Of a DNA stretch of 40,378 nt, positions 7,950-16,574 are shown one piece after another. The stretch is from the NCBI RefSeq assembly GCF_000308515.1, contig NZ_BAFV01000016.1, positions 1 to 40,378 of the forward strand. Reading direction: 5' to 3'. The DNA comes from Nocardia carnea NBRC 14403. GTDB lineage: Bacteria; Actinomycetota; Actinomycetes; Mycobacteriales; Mycobacteriaceae. The notes beneath the pieces are model-generated. The model did no database searches. It had not been told where the DNA came from and was given only the letters and a program-made list of their open reading frames with translations. The first letter of the stretch is position 1, and each line of letters begins with the position of its first letter. A program made the position numbers and the translations under genes.

Positions 7950-8726
7950 GTGACCGACTTCGAGACGATTCTGCTGGAGCGTAAGGACAAGGTCGGCCTC
8001 ATCACGCTGAACCGGCCCAAGGCGCTGAACGCACTGAACGCGCAGGTCCTCGACGATGTGGTCGCGGCCCTCGACGAACTCGAACGCGACGACGAGATCG
8101 GTGCGGTGGTGATCACCGGTTCCGACCGCGCGTTCGCCGCCGGTGCCGATATCAAGGAAATGCAGCCCAAGTCCTATATGGACATGTTCATGGACGACTA
8201 CTTCGCACGGTGGGAGCGGCTGGCGCAGTTCCGCAAGCCGACCATTGCGGCCGTGGGCGGATACGCCCTGGGGGGCGGCTGTGAGCTGGCCATGATCTGC
8301 GATCTGCTGATCGCCGCCGATACCGCCAAGTTCGGGCAGCCGGAGATCAAGCTCGGCGTTATCCCGGGTATCGGTGGTTCGCAGCGGCTGACCCGCGCGA
8401 TCGGTAAGGCCAAGGCCATGGACCTGGTGCTCACCGGCCGCAATATGGATGTCGAGGAAGCCGAACGCGCCGGGCTGGTATCGCGGATCGTGCCCGCCGC
8501 GGAACTGCTCGATACCGCGCTCGAGGTCGCCGCCACCATCGCGTCGATGTCGCTGCCGGTGGCCATGGTCGCCAAGGAAGCCGTGAACCGGTCCTTCGAA
8601 ACCACCTTGAGCGAGGGGCTCCGGTTCGAGCGGCGGGTCTTCCACTCGTTGTTTGCCACCGCGGATCAGAAGGAAGGGATGGCGGCATTCGTGGACAAGC
8701 GGACCGCCGAATTCACCAACCGCTGA
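7950..8726 (+). CDS. Enoyl-CoA hydratase (crotonase family)
   Basis: The product is 258 residues, the standard length for a monofunctional enoyl-CoA hydratase. It hydrates trans-2-enoyl-CoA in beta-oxidation. The oxyanion-hole regions [10 protein letters not shown] (61-70) and ALGGGCELA (106-114) are intact. Both catalytic glutamates are present, E112 in GGGCELA and E132 in GQPEIKLG. The sequence is close to mycobacterial EchA8-type proteins. Start GTG 7950 has an AGAGGA-like site about 6 bases upstream. The gene is separated by 106 bases from the EspG-like block and is probably its own unit; a TATCGT at 7905-7910 could be its -10 element. It converges on the Hsp70-like gene with only 9 bases between stops. 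Confidence 0.93.
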   Translation: MTDFETILLERKDKVGLITLNRPKALNALNAQVLDDVVAALDELERDDEIGAVVITGSDRAFAAGADIKEMQPKSYMDMFMDDYFARWERLAQFRKPTIAAVGGYALGGGCELAMICDLLIAADTAKFGQPEIKLGVIPGIGGSQRLTRAIGKAKAMDLVLTGRNMDVEEAERAGLVSRIVPAAELLDTALEVAATIASMSLPVAMVAKEAVNRSFETTLSEGLRFERRVFHSLFATADQKEGMAAFVDKRTAEFTNR

Positions 8727-8735
8727 GCGTGCCCG

Positions 8736-9788
8736 TCAGGGCTCGGGTGGGGCGTCGAGAATATCGGTCGGCACGTAGGTGTCCCGGGCCGGCTGCGCCG
8801 TACCGTTCTGTGCGGTGAGCAGCCCGGCCACGGTGGCGCCGAGGCCGATGGTGACGGCCGCCGCCGCATACACCTTGCGCCGGCCGGTCACCGGTGGGCT
8901 CAGCGGCACCACCTGTCCGCCCGCGCGGATATGCGCGGTACGGGTTCCGGCGGCCGGCCGCTGGGCCGCGAACAGCAGCGCTCCGCGCGCCGAGACGTAT
9001 TCCGGTTCCCGGTCGCAGACCAGCGGAAGGTCGAGCAGTTCGGCCAGCCGGGTGCGTAGCCCCGGGTTGCGGGCGCAGCCGCCGAGCAGGGCGAGGGTTT
9101 CGGCCGGGGTCTCGGATTGTTCGCTCACCCGCCGGATCAGGCCGGCGGCCTCCGCCAGGGGTTCGGCGCAGAGATCGGTGAGGTCGCTGCGGGTGATCAC
9201 CGCGCGTTCGGCGGTGGCGGGATCGGCGGCGGTGACCACCCGGGCGCTGCTCAGTGCCTCCCGGTATCGGCCGGCGGCGGCCTCGTCGGTGAACACTCCC
9301 GCCCGGTCGAGCCATTCGCACAGCAGTTCGTCATAGGTGTCGCCGCCGAGGCCGGGGCAGTGGGCGGCGGCGATCACCGAATCGGTGCGGCAGTCCACCT
9401 GGGTCAGCGTGAGCCCGGATGACCCCAGGTCGAACAGCATCACCGAACCCGATACCGGTAGTTGTTCGGTGAACCGCAGGTACCGGAGCTGGGCCAGCGG
9501 TTCGTCCACCAGCGTGACCCGGCCGGTACCCAGGGCCTCGCCGACCAGTTCGACCTGCCGGTGGTCCCGGCACGTCACGGCGGCGCCGGTGATGTATTCG
9601 TCGCGATCGCGGGCCGCGGTATGCATCCGCCGGACAGCAGTGAGCACCGGGTCGATCAGGGGCACCCCGGCCGGGCGGGGGATATGGCAGTGGTCGATCG
9701 GCGGGAGGTGCGGTTGATCGGAATGGGTCAGCACCGCGCGCGCTCCCGAGGAGCCCACCGATACCCCGAGGACCAGCACCATAAACAT
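8736..9788 (-). CDS. Hsp70-like actin-fold protein with C-terminal membrane segment
   Basis: About 350 residues. The N-terminus VLVLGVSVGSSGARAVL fits a phosphate-1 loop, LFDLGSSGLTLTQ a phosphate-2 loop, and LALLGGCARNPGL an adenosine motif, the three ATP-binding signatures of the Hsp70/actin fold. The peptide-binding domain of DnaK is absent. After the ATPase region a basic patch (TGRRK) precedes one hydrophobic segment (VYAAAAVTIGLGATVAGLL) and a short polar tail, so it is probably membrane-anchored by its C-terminus. Starts are uncertain: ATG 9788 or 9782 fit the fold, GTG 9827 would add 13 residues, and none has a clear Shine-Dalgarno. It may be co-transcribed with the MarR gene 158 bases upstream. 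The function is unknown. Confidence 0.75.
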   Translation of the reverse strand: MFMVLVLGVSVGSSGARAVLTHSDQPHLPPIDHCHIPRPAGVPLIDPVLTAVRRMHTAARDRDEYITGAAVTCRDHRQVELVGEALGTGRVTLVDEPLAQLRYLRFTEQLPVSGSVMLFDLGSSGLTLTQVDCRTDSVIAAAHCPGLGGDTYDELLCEWLDRAGVFTDEAAAGRYREALSSARVVTAADPATAERAVITRSDLTDLCAEPLAEAAGLIRRVSEQSETPAETLALLGGCARNPGLRTRLAELLDLPLVCDREPEYVSARGALLFAAQRPAAGTRTAHIRAGGQVVPLSPPVTGRRKVYAAAAVTIGLGATVAGLLTAQNGTAQPARDTYVPTDILDAPPEP

Positions 9789-9946
9789 ATGGTGCGCTGT
9801 GTGGCCGGGGATGCCAAGCCGAATCACCGAGAAATTTGCTGATCGGGTGCCTGGCCGTTATTCGTTTGCTACCGACCGGGCGTACAAGGCCGACCGGTAT
9901 GTTCTCGGCTAGTTGTTTGCCCGCCCGGTGCGCACCCCGCCGGATC

Positions 9947-10501
9947 TCAGGGTTCGTTCCAGCGGGCCGGTTCCTCACCGGTGTCGAAGTCGCCCGCGGT
10001 ATGCCGGAACTCGGCCAGCAACTGCAGCAGCGTCCGTAACCGGTCCGGCGGGAGTTCCGGGCGGGCGAACACCCTGTCGTTGAGGTATTCGGTGGCCTCG
10101 GCGACCAGCGAACGCCCCGCGTCGGTGATCTCGATCAGGGTCGCGCGCCGATCGTTCGGGTGCGGCACCCGGTTCACCAGCCCAGCGGCCTCGAGCCGGT
10201 CCACCGAATTGGTCACGCTGGTCGGATGGACCTGCAACCGCGCGCTGGCCACCGCCATCGGCAGCGCCCCGGTGGTGCTGAAGTTCAGCAACTGCAGCAG
10301 TTCGTAGCGCGAGAAGGTGAGCCCGGTGGGCCGCAACGCCTCGTCCACCCGGGCCATCACGATCTGCTGGGCGCGGACCAGCGAGGTCACCGCCGCCATC
10401 CCGTCGGCGACCGCCCCCCAGCCGTGGCCGACCCATTGACGATGGGCCTCCTGTATCGGGTCCAGTGGTAGCGGCCGGGGACGAGACATGTGTTCGATCA
10501 T
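9947..10501 (-). CDS. MarR-family transcriptional regulator
   Basis: The product is 184 residues. A winged helix-turn-helix spans roughly residues 60-140: LTFSRYELLQLL, then the recognition segment LQVHPTSVTNSVDRLEAAGLV and the wing NRVPHPNDRRATLIEITDAG, all typical of MarR. Helices on either side would form the dimer interface. It carries an N-terminal extension of about 35 residues beyond a minimal MarR. ATG 10501 and ATG 10489 are both possible starts and neither has a strong Shine-Dalgarno. The 174 bases upstream to tRNA-Cys presumably hold its promoter. The ligand and target genes cannot be read from the sequence; the downstream Hsp70-like gene is a candidate target by position only. Confidence 0.9.
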   Translation of the reverse strand: MIEHMSRPRPLPLDPIQEAHRQWVGHGWGAVADGMAAVTSLVRAQQIVMARVDEALRPTGLTFSRYELLQLLNFSTTGALPMAVASARLQVHPTSVTNSVDRLEAAGLVNRVPHPNDRRATLIEITDAGRSLVAEATEYLNDRVFARPELPPDRLRTLLQLLAEFRHTAGDFDTGEEPARWNEP

Positions 10502-10675
10502 CGCACGGCGGCCCGGTATCCGACCCCACAGCGCGGCCCGGCACGCTTGCGCGGCACGACGTTGTCCGGCCCGGATTTCGCGCTACTTGATCGTGGGCCG
10601 CGCGACCCGATTGCGATCCGGGTGATCCGAACCCTGGCTCGCCACGCCGCGTACCGGCGATGATCACCTGGTCAC

Positions 10676-10747
10676 GCGGGCGTGGCTGAGTGGTTGAGGC
10701 AACGGTCTGCAAAGCCGTTCACGCGGGTTCGATTCCCGCCGCTCGCT
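10676..10747 (+). tRNA. tRNA-Cys (anticodon GCA)
   Basis: The cloverleaf folds fully. The acceptor GCGGGCG (10676-10682) pairs with CGCTCGC (10740-10746) with one G-U. The anticodon stem ACGGT/GCCGT encloses the loop CTGCAAA, anticodon GCA. The T arm is GCGGG-TTCGATT-CCCGC. The discriminator is T10747, giving U as in other tRNA-Cys. CCA is not encoded. Confidence 0.95.
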
Positions 10748-10758
10748 CGATTTGCCTA

Positions 10759-10781
10759 CCGGGGCCGGGTTCGTGCCCCGG
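10759..10781. terminator. Hairpin between convergent tRNA-Cys and phosphoesterase gene
   Basis: CCGGGGC (10759-10765) pairs with GCCCCGG (10775-10781) around a 9-base loop. It lies between the 3' end of tRNA-Cys and the stop of the opposite-strand phosphoesterase. There is no T-run on either side, so it may act as a U-less bidirectional terminator; this is inferred from position. Confidence 0.4.
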
Positions 10782-10795
10782 CTCCGGTGGAGGTA

Positions 10796-12217
10796 TCAGC
10801 GCAAACCCGAGAAATCGCGCAACACAACGTGATTGCGGTCGGCAAAAGTGCCCAGAGCGTAATCGGGAAGCAATCCGAAGTACTCGCCGCGGGTCAGTGT
10901 GCTCCAGCGGCGGGCGTCCGGGGTACGGGTTTTGTAGAAGTTCACCGTGTACCCGCCCTCGTAGATCCGCAGCAGGCTGTAACCGCCGGGGTACTCCTTG
11001 ACTGCCGCGACCTCCAGGAATTCGACCGCGCAGGCGGTATCGGACCGGGTGCGGCGGGTGCGGTGCGTATGGCCACTGTGCTGCAGGAATACGCCGGGCG
11101 CCTTTTCGTACAGTTGCTGGAGGCGCAGGGCGTGGTCGCGGTCCAGGATGAAACCGGGCCCGCCGGTATTGGTCAGTCCCGCCTCCGCGGTAACCGGGTG
11201 GTGACCGAAAACGATTGTGGGGCGGTCGGGTTCGCTGTGCAGCAATTCGCTCACCCGGTCGAACTGCGGAGGGTCGAGCACCCCGCCGGACCCGTCGAGC
11301 GCGCTTGTGTCGAGACCGAGCAGCCGCAGGCCGCCCAGTTCGTATTCGACAAGCTGTTGCCGCGGCCCGAAAACATCGCTCCAGCAATCGTGGTGCTCGC
11401 CGGTACCGGGAACGGCGGGGCAACCGGCGTATTCACTGCCCGTATGCGGGCGGTCGTGGTTTCCGCGCACGGCGAGGTAGTCGGTGCCCGCGCTGCCCCA
11501 GCGGTCGAGCCGGTCGCGTACGGCGCGCAGGTCCTCGGGTGCGGCCTCGGCACTCAGGTCGCCGGCCAGCAGCAGGGTGGCGGCGCCACGATCGGCGCGG
11601 CGCAGATCGTCGAGCAGGGCATCCAGCATGACCTGCGGGTACGGCGGCAGACTCGGCTCCTGCCGGAAGCCGGGCGGTAGATCGCCCACCATCAAACCGC
11701 TGACGGTCTCGCCGTAGTGGATATCGTTGGCCAAGGCCAGGGTTCGCAACAGCCTGCCGGGCGGGGGGACGAGGGTGGTGAAGGTGCCGGTTGTTTCCGG
11801 GGTACCAGGTAGGCCCGTGGCCGCCGAAACCGCCGGTGTCGCCCGTACTCCGGCGGTGCGGGCTTCGAACCGGTATGTACGCCCCGGTTCGAGACCGTCG
11901 ATCTGCGCGTAGTGGAACGGGGTCGTGCCGTCCGAGCCCCAGACCTGCCGGGGTGGCCGCGAACTGTCGGCGGGAGCCAGCCACACCTCGCCGTCGGCGG
12001 GCACCGGAACCGGCCGGCCCGCCGCATCGGGTGCCCGGCCGGTCCAGGTGAGCACCGCGGCGTTATCGGTCACCGTGACGACTTCGAGGTCGGTGGCGAG
12101 AACCCGGCCCGGCTGTGCGATGGCCCGACCGGCCACGGGCAGCAGTGCGGCCAGACCGAGTGCACCCAGTACGGTGCGACGCGACGGGCCGCAGCAGCTC
12201 GTCAATGTTCTCTCCAT
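10796..12217 (-). CDS. Tat-exported metallophosphoesterase with fibronectin-like N-terminal domain
   Basis: The product is 473 residues. Residues 12-34 form a Tat signal (SRRTVLGALGLAALL). Residues about 42-150 look like the fibronectin-type domain seen before the catalytic domain of purple-acid-phosphatase-like enzymes (VVTVTDNAAVLTWTG, IDGLEPGRTYRFEA). The dinuclear-metal motifs are all present: DIH (165-167), GD (219-220), GNHD (252-255), a later GHHP and GHTH. It should hydrolyse phosphoesters outside the membrane; the substrate is unknown. ATG 12217 lacks a well-placed ribosome site, and TTG 12205 with GGAGAG upstream is an alternative that still keeps the Tat motif. It is divergent from the nitroreductase gene and converges on tRNA-Cys. 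Confidence 0.87.
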   Translation of the reverse strand: MERTLTSCCGPSRRTVLGALGLAALLPVAGRAIAQPGRVLATDLEVVTVTDNAAVLTWTGRAPDAAGRPVPVPADGEVWLAPADSSRPPRQVWGSDGTTPFHYAQIDGLEPGRTYRFEARTAGVRATPAVSAATGLPGTPETTGTFTTLVPPPGRLLRTLALANDIHYGETVSGLMVGDLPPGFRQEPSLPPYPQVMLDALLDDLRRADRGAATLLLAGDLSAEAAPEDLRAVRDRLDRWGSAGTDYLAVRGNHDRPHTGSEYAGCPAVPGTGEHHDCWSDVFGPRQQLVEYELGGLRLLGLDTSALDGSGGVLDPPQFDRVSELLHSEPDRPTIVFGHHPVTAEAGLTNTGGPGFILDRDHALRLQQLYEKAPGVFLQHSGHTHRTRRTRSDTACAVEFLEVAAVKEYPGGYSLLRIYEGGYTVNFYKTRTPDARRWSTLTRGEYFGLLPDYALGTFADRNHVVLRDFSGLR

Positions 12218-12323
12218 TCCCCGCGTATATCAGGTCCCCTCGATACCACCGGAACCCTATGACAAAGACCCGGCCGATGCCGGGTGCGTGCCGGGTTGCG
12301 AACCCGTCAGGAATCGAGAAGCA

Positions 12324-12731
12324 GTGGTGTGGTTCCAGCGGAAGATGAACGCGCGGACCGCCGGCAAGATCCGCCGGAAGGGCGGTAAGTACCTGGGGAT
12401 GGATCTGCTGATCCTGCACACGGTCGGCCGCCGGAGCGGGGAACCACGGGAAACGCCGATCACCTGGTTCGCCGATGACGCCGGCTGGCTGGTGGTCGCG
12501 TCGGGTGGCGGCAAACGGGATCCCGATTGGTATGTGAACCTGATGGCTCATCCCGAGCAGGCAGCTGTCGAAGTGCACAGCAGCCCGGCCGTCCCGGTGA
12601 GGCCGCACCATCTCGCCGGCGACGACCGGGCCCAGGCCTGGCAGCGAATCATCGGGCAGCAGCCGCGTTATGCGAAGTACCAGCAGAAATCGGCTCGGGA
12701 ATACCCGGTCGTCCGGCTGGCTCGGCGGTGA
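12324..12731 (+). CDS. Deazaflavin (F420)-dependent nitroreductase family protein
   Basis: About 135 residues. The sequence LLILHTVGRRSGEPRETPITWF followed by WLVVASGGGKRDPDWYVNL and a terminal YAKYQQKS...YPVVRL is the hallmark of the Ddn/DUF385 family, which uses reduced F420 and is abundant in Nocardia and mycobacteria. Typical members act on quinones or nitroaromatics; this one's substrate is unknown. The start is not settled: GTG 12324 gives a normal family N-terminus (VVWFQRKMN), with GTG 12288 and ATG 12345 as alternatives and only a weak AGGA upstream. It is divergent from the phosphoesterase, so both promoters must lie within about 12205-12324. Confidence 0.8.
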   Translation: MVWFQRKMNARTAGKIRRKGGKYLGMDLLILHTVGRRSGEPRETPITWFADDAGWLVVASGGGKRDPDWYVNLMAHPEQAAVEVHSSPAVPVRPHHLAGDDRAQAWQRIIGQQPRYAKYQQKSAREYPVVRLARR

Positions 12732-12876
12732 GCTGGGTCTTGCCGCCCGGCAATGCCGCGGGCGGGCTGATGTCCCCGCCCGGATCTACACCATTCCCCG
12801 GACGAAGCGCTTCGAGCGGCGGCGAGGATATCGGGGCGAGGTTGTGACACTCAGGCCGGCTGAGGCTGCAAACGAG

Positions 12877-12915
12877 AAAAGCTCCCGACCGGAATTGCCC
12901 GGTCGGGAGCTTCTT
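12877..12915 (-). terminator. Rho-independent terminator of tRNA-Arg
   Basis: AAGCTCCCGACCGG (12879-12892) pairs perfectly over 14 bp with 12899-12912 around a 6-base loop. On the minus strand the hairpin is followed by TTTTCTCGTTT, a proper T-tract, six bases downstream of the tRNA-Arg 3' end. Confidence 0.85.
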
Positions 12916-12920
12916 GGGTG

Positions 12921-12993
12921 TGCCCTCGGCAGGAATCGAACCTGCGGCCTTCTGCTCCGGAGGCAGACGCTCTATCCCCTGAGCTACGAGGGC
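12921..12993 (-). tRNA. tRNA-Arg (anticodon CCG)
   Basis: Read on the minus strand, acceptor GCCCTCG pairs with CGAGGGC and the discriminator is A. The anticodon stem TCTGC/GCAGA encloses CTCCGGA, giving anticodon CCG. The T arm GCAGG-TTCGATT-CCTGC is intact. CCA is not encoded. Its placement near argS matches argV beside argS in mycobacteria. Confidence 0.95.
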
Positions 12994-13086
12994 GGGGATC
13001 CACCCGAAGGTCCGGAAGTCCGGTCGATCGGGCGGACCACAGCGTAACGCATCAGCCGCGGTAGGGCCAAAACGCGTGGTGGCGAC

Positions 13087-13794
13087 TCACCCGAACGGTA
13101 GCGGGCGGGCGCCGCGGTCGGCGAGCATCTTGGTCATCAACCGGGATTCGCCTTCCTGGGCGGGCAGCATCTGACCGGCGAGTGTTGTGATCTCCGTGGT
13201 CTCGGCGTGTTCGGCGCCGTATTCGAGCATCGGGACCCCGCCCTGGTGGTGTCGCAGCATCAGCTGGAGGAACAGGGTGTCCAGCTGCGCGCCCCGGGCG
13301 GCGCGGAGCTGCCGGAGTTCGTCGGTTGTGGCCATACCCGGCATCGCGGCCATCCCCGCGCCGCTGTGGTCGTGGCCGTCACCGCCGTGCTCTTCCTGCG
13401 GCATCCACGTCATATGCCCGCCGGTGGCGCTCGCCGGTGCATCCCACATCTGCAGCCAGCCCTGCATCCGTCCGATCTGGCCCTGCTGGGTGGTGAGGAT
13501 GTCGAAGGCCAGCCGCCGGATATCGGGGTCGGTGGAACCGTTGAGCGCGATACCGGACATCTCCACGGCCTGCGCGTGATGGGCCGACATATCCTGCGCG
13601 AACCCGATATCCACCGGCCCGGCCGGACTGGCGTCGCCGGTGGTGTCCGGCGCCAGCAGGACACCGGCGCCGAACCCGGCCACGAGCAGGGCGATCGCAC
13701 CGATGATCAGCAGCGGGACGCGTTGCGCGCGCACCTGTGCGCGCCAGCCGCGCGCCGGCTGCACGTCGTCCGCGGCGGTCCCGGCGTCCGGCAT
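13087..13794 (-). CDS. DUF305 membrane-anchored His/Met-rich protein
   Basis: The product is 235 residues. A single N-terminal membrane segment (about 27-49, VPLLIIGAIALLVAGFGAGVLLA) places the rest outside the cell. The DUF305 signatures are present twice: DMSAHHAQAVEMS and LRHHQGGVPMLEY. Between them is a His/Met-rich stretch (HMTWMPQEEHGGDGHDHSGAGM). DUF305 proteins have a ferritin-like four-helix fold and several are linked to copper, so metal binding is plausible but not proven. The ATG overlaps the TAA of the DUF3105 gene by one base (TAATG), so the two are translationally coupled and probably form an operon. Confidence 0.88.
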   Translation of the reverse strand: MPDAGTAADDVQPARGWRAQVRAQRVPLLIIGAIALLVAGFGAGVLLAPDTTGDASPAGPVDIGFAQDMSAHHAQAVEMSGIALNGSTDPDIRRLAFDILTTQQGQIGRMQGWLQMWDAPASATGGHMTWMPQEEHGGDGHDHSGAGMAAMPGMATTDELRQLRAARGAQLDTLFLQLMLRHHQGGVPMLEYGAEHAETTEITTLAGQMLPAQEGESRLMTKMLADRGARPLPFG

Positions 13795-14765
13795 TACTGC
13801 CCGGCTCCGGGCGCCGGCTGTGCACCCGCCGGCGCCTGCTGCTGTTGCGGCAGGGTGCCCGGCATCCCCGGGATGGCCGGAATACCACCGGGCAGTCCAC
13901 CGGGCAGCCCGCCCGGTGCGCCGCCCATTTCGCTCAGGTCGGGCTGGATACCGCCACCGTCCATCGGCACCGCGTCGGGACCCGGCTCGCTCGGGTCGTA
14001 GGCCGGCGGGTTCTCCGTACCGAAGGTCGGGTTGGAACAGCTGGCGCCGACCTCCGGGTAGGCGTAGTTGTTCAGGCGCAGTGCTGTGACGAACTGGCCG
14101 ATCCGCTCGTCATCGGCGTTCGGCACGGTGAGCTGGTGGCCCCACGACTGCAGCGAGATGGGCGCTTCCTGATCGGGGTACGGGGACATGAGCATGTACT
14201 GCTCACCGTCGACCCACGCCTCCAGCGTGTCGACACCGTCCTCGTCGACCTTCTCGGGGTTGTAGGTGATCCACACCGCGCCGTGTTCCAGCGAGTGGAT
14301 GGCGTTCTCCTCGCGGATCGCGGTGTCGTAGACGGCGCCCATACAGTCGGCCCAGGACGCGTCGTGCGGGCCGCCGTACGCCGGGGTCTTGTCGTAGGCG
14401 ACGCGCTGGGTGGCGTCGACATGCAGACCCGCCGGGTACTCCTGGATCGCCACGCCCTGGATCTGCGTGGAGGGGTCCTGGTTCTGCTCGGTCGGCGCGA
14501 ACTGCTGTCCCAGCGATTCGCGCAGCTGCCGGACGTGCTCCTGCCGTTCCCGTAGCGCGGCCTGCTCCTGATATTTCGGGAGCAGGCTCGCCGCGAGCGC
14601 CCCGACGAGCGCGACGAGCACCACGACAGCGCCCACCGTGAGCCACGGGATGCGCTGCATGAGCGGTGGTTTGTTCCCTTTTTTACCCCCACCCGCCCGG
14701 GCAGGTGCTACTTTGCCCGCTGCCTTGACGGCTTTCGCCGATTTGGCGCTGGTCCTGTTCGGCAT
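13794..14765 (-). CDS. DUF3105 membrane-anchored protein
   Basis: The product is 323 residues. A Lys/Ala-rich basic N-terminus (SAKSAKAVKAAGK) is followed by one membrane segment (about 42-64, WLTVGAVVVLVALVGALAASLL). The DUF3105 core follows, with YDKTPAYGGPHDASWADCMGAVYD and EENAIHSLEHGAVWITYNP. Two extracytoplasmic Cys (WADC and GASC) could form a disulfide. The C-terminal 80 residues are Pro/Gly/Gln-rich. ATG 14765 is preferred over an upstream frame start because AGGA lies about 6 bases upstream. It is divergent from argS with 92 bases between start codons, and co-transcribed with the DUF305 gene. The function is unknown. Confidence 0.87.
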   Translation of the reverse strand: MPNRTSAKSAKAVKAAGKVAPARAGGGKKGNKPPLMQRIPWLTVGAVVVLVALVGALAASLLPKYQEQAALRERQEHVRQLRESLGQQFAPTEQNQDPSTQIQGVAIQEYPAGLHVDATQRVAYDKTPAYGGPHDASWADCMGAVYDTAIREENAIHSLEHGAVWITYNPEKVDEDGVDTLEAWVDGEQYMLMSPYPDQEAPISLQSWGHQLTVPNADDERIGQFVTALRLNNYAYPEVGASCSNPTFGTENPPAYDPSEPGPDAVPMDGGGIQPDLSEMGGAPGGLPGGLPGGIPAIPGMPGTLPQQQQAPAGAQPAPGAGQ

Positions 14766-14843
14766 ACCGGTCCTAGCTCTTTCCCACGTGATGAACAGTG
14801 CATTGCTGCGGTGCCCACTCGCGGCGCGCACCCACTCGGACCA

Positions 14844-14849
14844 TAGGAT
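14844..14849 (+). promoter_or_regulatory. Predicted -10 box of argS (leaderless)
   Basis: TAGGAT fits TANNNT and ends 8 bases before GTG 14858, so transcription would start at or within a base or two of the start codon. No Shine-Dalgarno is present. Confidence 0.5.
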
Positions 14850-14857
14850 AGAGACTC

Positions 14858-16516
14858 GTGACTCCAGCCGACCTTGCAGATCTCCTTCACGCGACGGCCG
14901 CGAAGGTACTCGCCGAACGCGGACTGGACCCCGCGGTCCTGCCCGACAAGGTCGATGTGGAGCGTCCGCGTAATCCCGAACACGGTGACTACAGCACGAA
15001 TGTGGCGATGCGGGTCGCCAAAAAAGCGGGTACGAATCCGCGTGAGCTGGCGGGCTGGCTGGCCGAAGCGCTCGGCGATACGTCCGGCGTGGCGAGCGCG
15101 GAAGTGGCGGGTCCGGGCTTCCTGAACATCCGGCTGGCGGCGTCGGCGCAGGGCGTGATCCTGCAACAGGTGCTGACCGCCGGTGTGAATTACGGCACCG
15201 CGGACGCCCTGGCCGGTACCAAGATCAATCTGGAGTTCGTCTCCGCGAACCCGACCGGTCCCGTACATCTCGGTGGTACGCGCTGGGCGGCCGTCGGCGA
15301 CGCATTGGGTCGTATTCTCGCCGCGCAGGGCGCCGAGGTCACCCGCGAGTACTACTTCAACGATCACGGTGCGCAGATCACCCGGTTCGCCGAATCGCTG
15401 GTCGCGGCCGCCACCGGCGCGCCGACACCGGAGAACGGGTACGCGGGCGCCTATATCGCCGAAATCGCCGACCAGGTCATTGCCGCGCATCCCGGTGTAC
15501 TCGACCTCGACCCGGAACGGCGTATCGAACTGTTCCGCGCCGAGGGCGTGGAGCTCATGTTCGCCCATATCAAGAGAACGCTGCACGAATTCGGGACCGA
15601 TTTCGATGTGTATTTCAACGAGAGTTCGCTGTTCGCCTCGGGCGCGGTGGAACGCGCGGTGGAAACGCTGAAGAATTCCGGCGACCTGTACTCGAAGGAC
15701 GGCGCCTGGTGGATCAAGAGCTCCGAATACGGTGACGATCAGGACCGGGTGGTCATCAAGAGCGACGGCCATGCCGCCTATATCGCCGGCGATATCGCGT
15801 ATCTGCAGGACAAGCGCTCGCGCGGCTTCGACCTGTGCATCTATATGCTCGGCGCCGACCATCACGGTTATATCGGGCGTCTGAAGGCGGCCGCCGCGGC
15901 GTTCGGCGACGACCCCGACAGTGTCGAGGTGCTCATCGGGCAGATGGTGAACCTGCTGCGCGACGGTATCGCGGTGCGGATGAGTAAACGCGCCGGCACC
16001 GTGGTCACCCTGGACGACCTGGTGGAGGCCATCGGCGTGGACGCCGCCCGCTATTCGCTGGTGCGCAGTTCGGTGAACTCGAGTATCGATATCGACCTGG
16101 ACCTGTGGACGAAACAGGAAAGCGTCAACCCGGTCTACTACGTGCAGTACGCGCACGCCCGCGCGGCGTCGATCGCCCGCAATGCCGCCGAATTCGAATA
16201 CGACAAGGTGGCACCGGATTTCGCGCTGCTGGACTCCGATCTCGAAGGCGCGCTCATCCGAACCCTCGGTGAGTTCCCCCGGGTGGTGGCGAGCGCAGCG
16301 ACCCTGCGGGAACCGCATCGCATCGCCCGCTACCTGGAGGAATTGGCCGGCGCCTACCATCCGTTCCAGTCCAACAAGGCCCTGCGGGTGCTGCCGATGG
16401 GCGACGAACCCGTGAGCCCAGTCAACGCCGCCCGGCTGGTCCTGGCCAACGCCACCCGGCAGGTACTCGCCAACGGGCTGGCCCTGCTCGGCGTCACCGC
16501 ACCGGAGCGGATGTGA
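14858..16516 (+). CDS. argS: Arginyl-tRNA synthetase
   Basis: The product is 552 residues, normal for the family. It charges tRNA-Arg with arginine using ATP. The N-terminal additional domain covers about 1-105. The class I HIGH signature appears as HLGG (137-140) within [20 protein letters not shown], as in mycobacterial ArgS. The KMSKS-like loop is MSKR (375-378), followed by the C-terminal anticodon-binding helical domain ending in [16 protein letters not shown] 14858 is the start by homology and sits just after a TAGGAT -10 box. lysA follows after 58 bases, so argS probably leads the lysA-hom-thrC-thrB operon, an arrangement conserved in actinobacteria. Confidence 0.97.
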   Translation: MTPADLADLLHATAAKVLAERGLDPAVLPDKVDVERPRNPEHGDYSTNVAMRVAKKAGTNPRELAGWLAEALGDTSGVASAEVAGPGFLNIRLAASAQGVILQQVLTAGVNYGTADALAGTKINLEFVSANPTGPVHLGGTRWAAVGDALGRILAAQGAEVTREYYFNDHGAQITRFAESLVAAATGAPTPENGYAGAYIAEIADQVIAAHPGVLDLDPERRIELFRAEGVELMFAHIKRTLHEFGTDFDVYFNESSLFASGAVERAVETLKNSGDLYSKDGAWWIKSSEYGDDQDRVVIKSDGHAAYIAGDIAYLQDKRSRGFDLCIYMLGADHHGYIGRLKAAAAAFGDDPDSVEVLIGQMVNLLRDGIAVRMSKRAGTVVTLDDLVEAIGVDAARYSLVRSSVNSSIDIDLDLWTKQESVNPVYYVQYAHARAASIARNAAEFEYDKVAPDFALLDSDLEGALIRTLGEFPRVVASAATLREPHRIARYLEELAGAYHPFQSNKALRVLPMGDEPVSPVNAARLVLANATRQVLANGLALLGVTAPERM

Positions 16517-16574
16517 CCACCACCCACCATCGCAACGACCGACTGTTCCGGCAGTGGGTGAGGAAGGGAGACCG

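Noticed and set aside
9872..9897. Direct repeat CCGACCGG twice at 18-base spacing upstream of the Hsp70-like gene
   Set aside because: Eight GC-only-type bases recur by chance too easily in this composition to claim an operator.
10682..11680. 332-codon plus-strand open frame from inside tRNA-Cys
   Set aside because: It begins within the tRNA and lies antisense to the metallophosphoesterase, whose motifs are complete.
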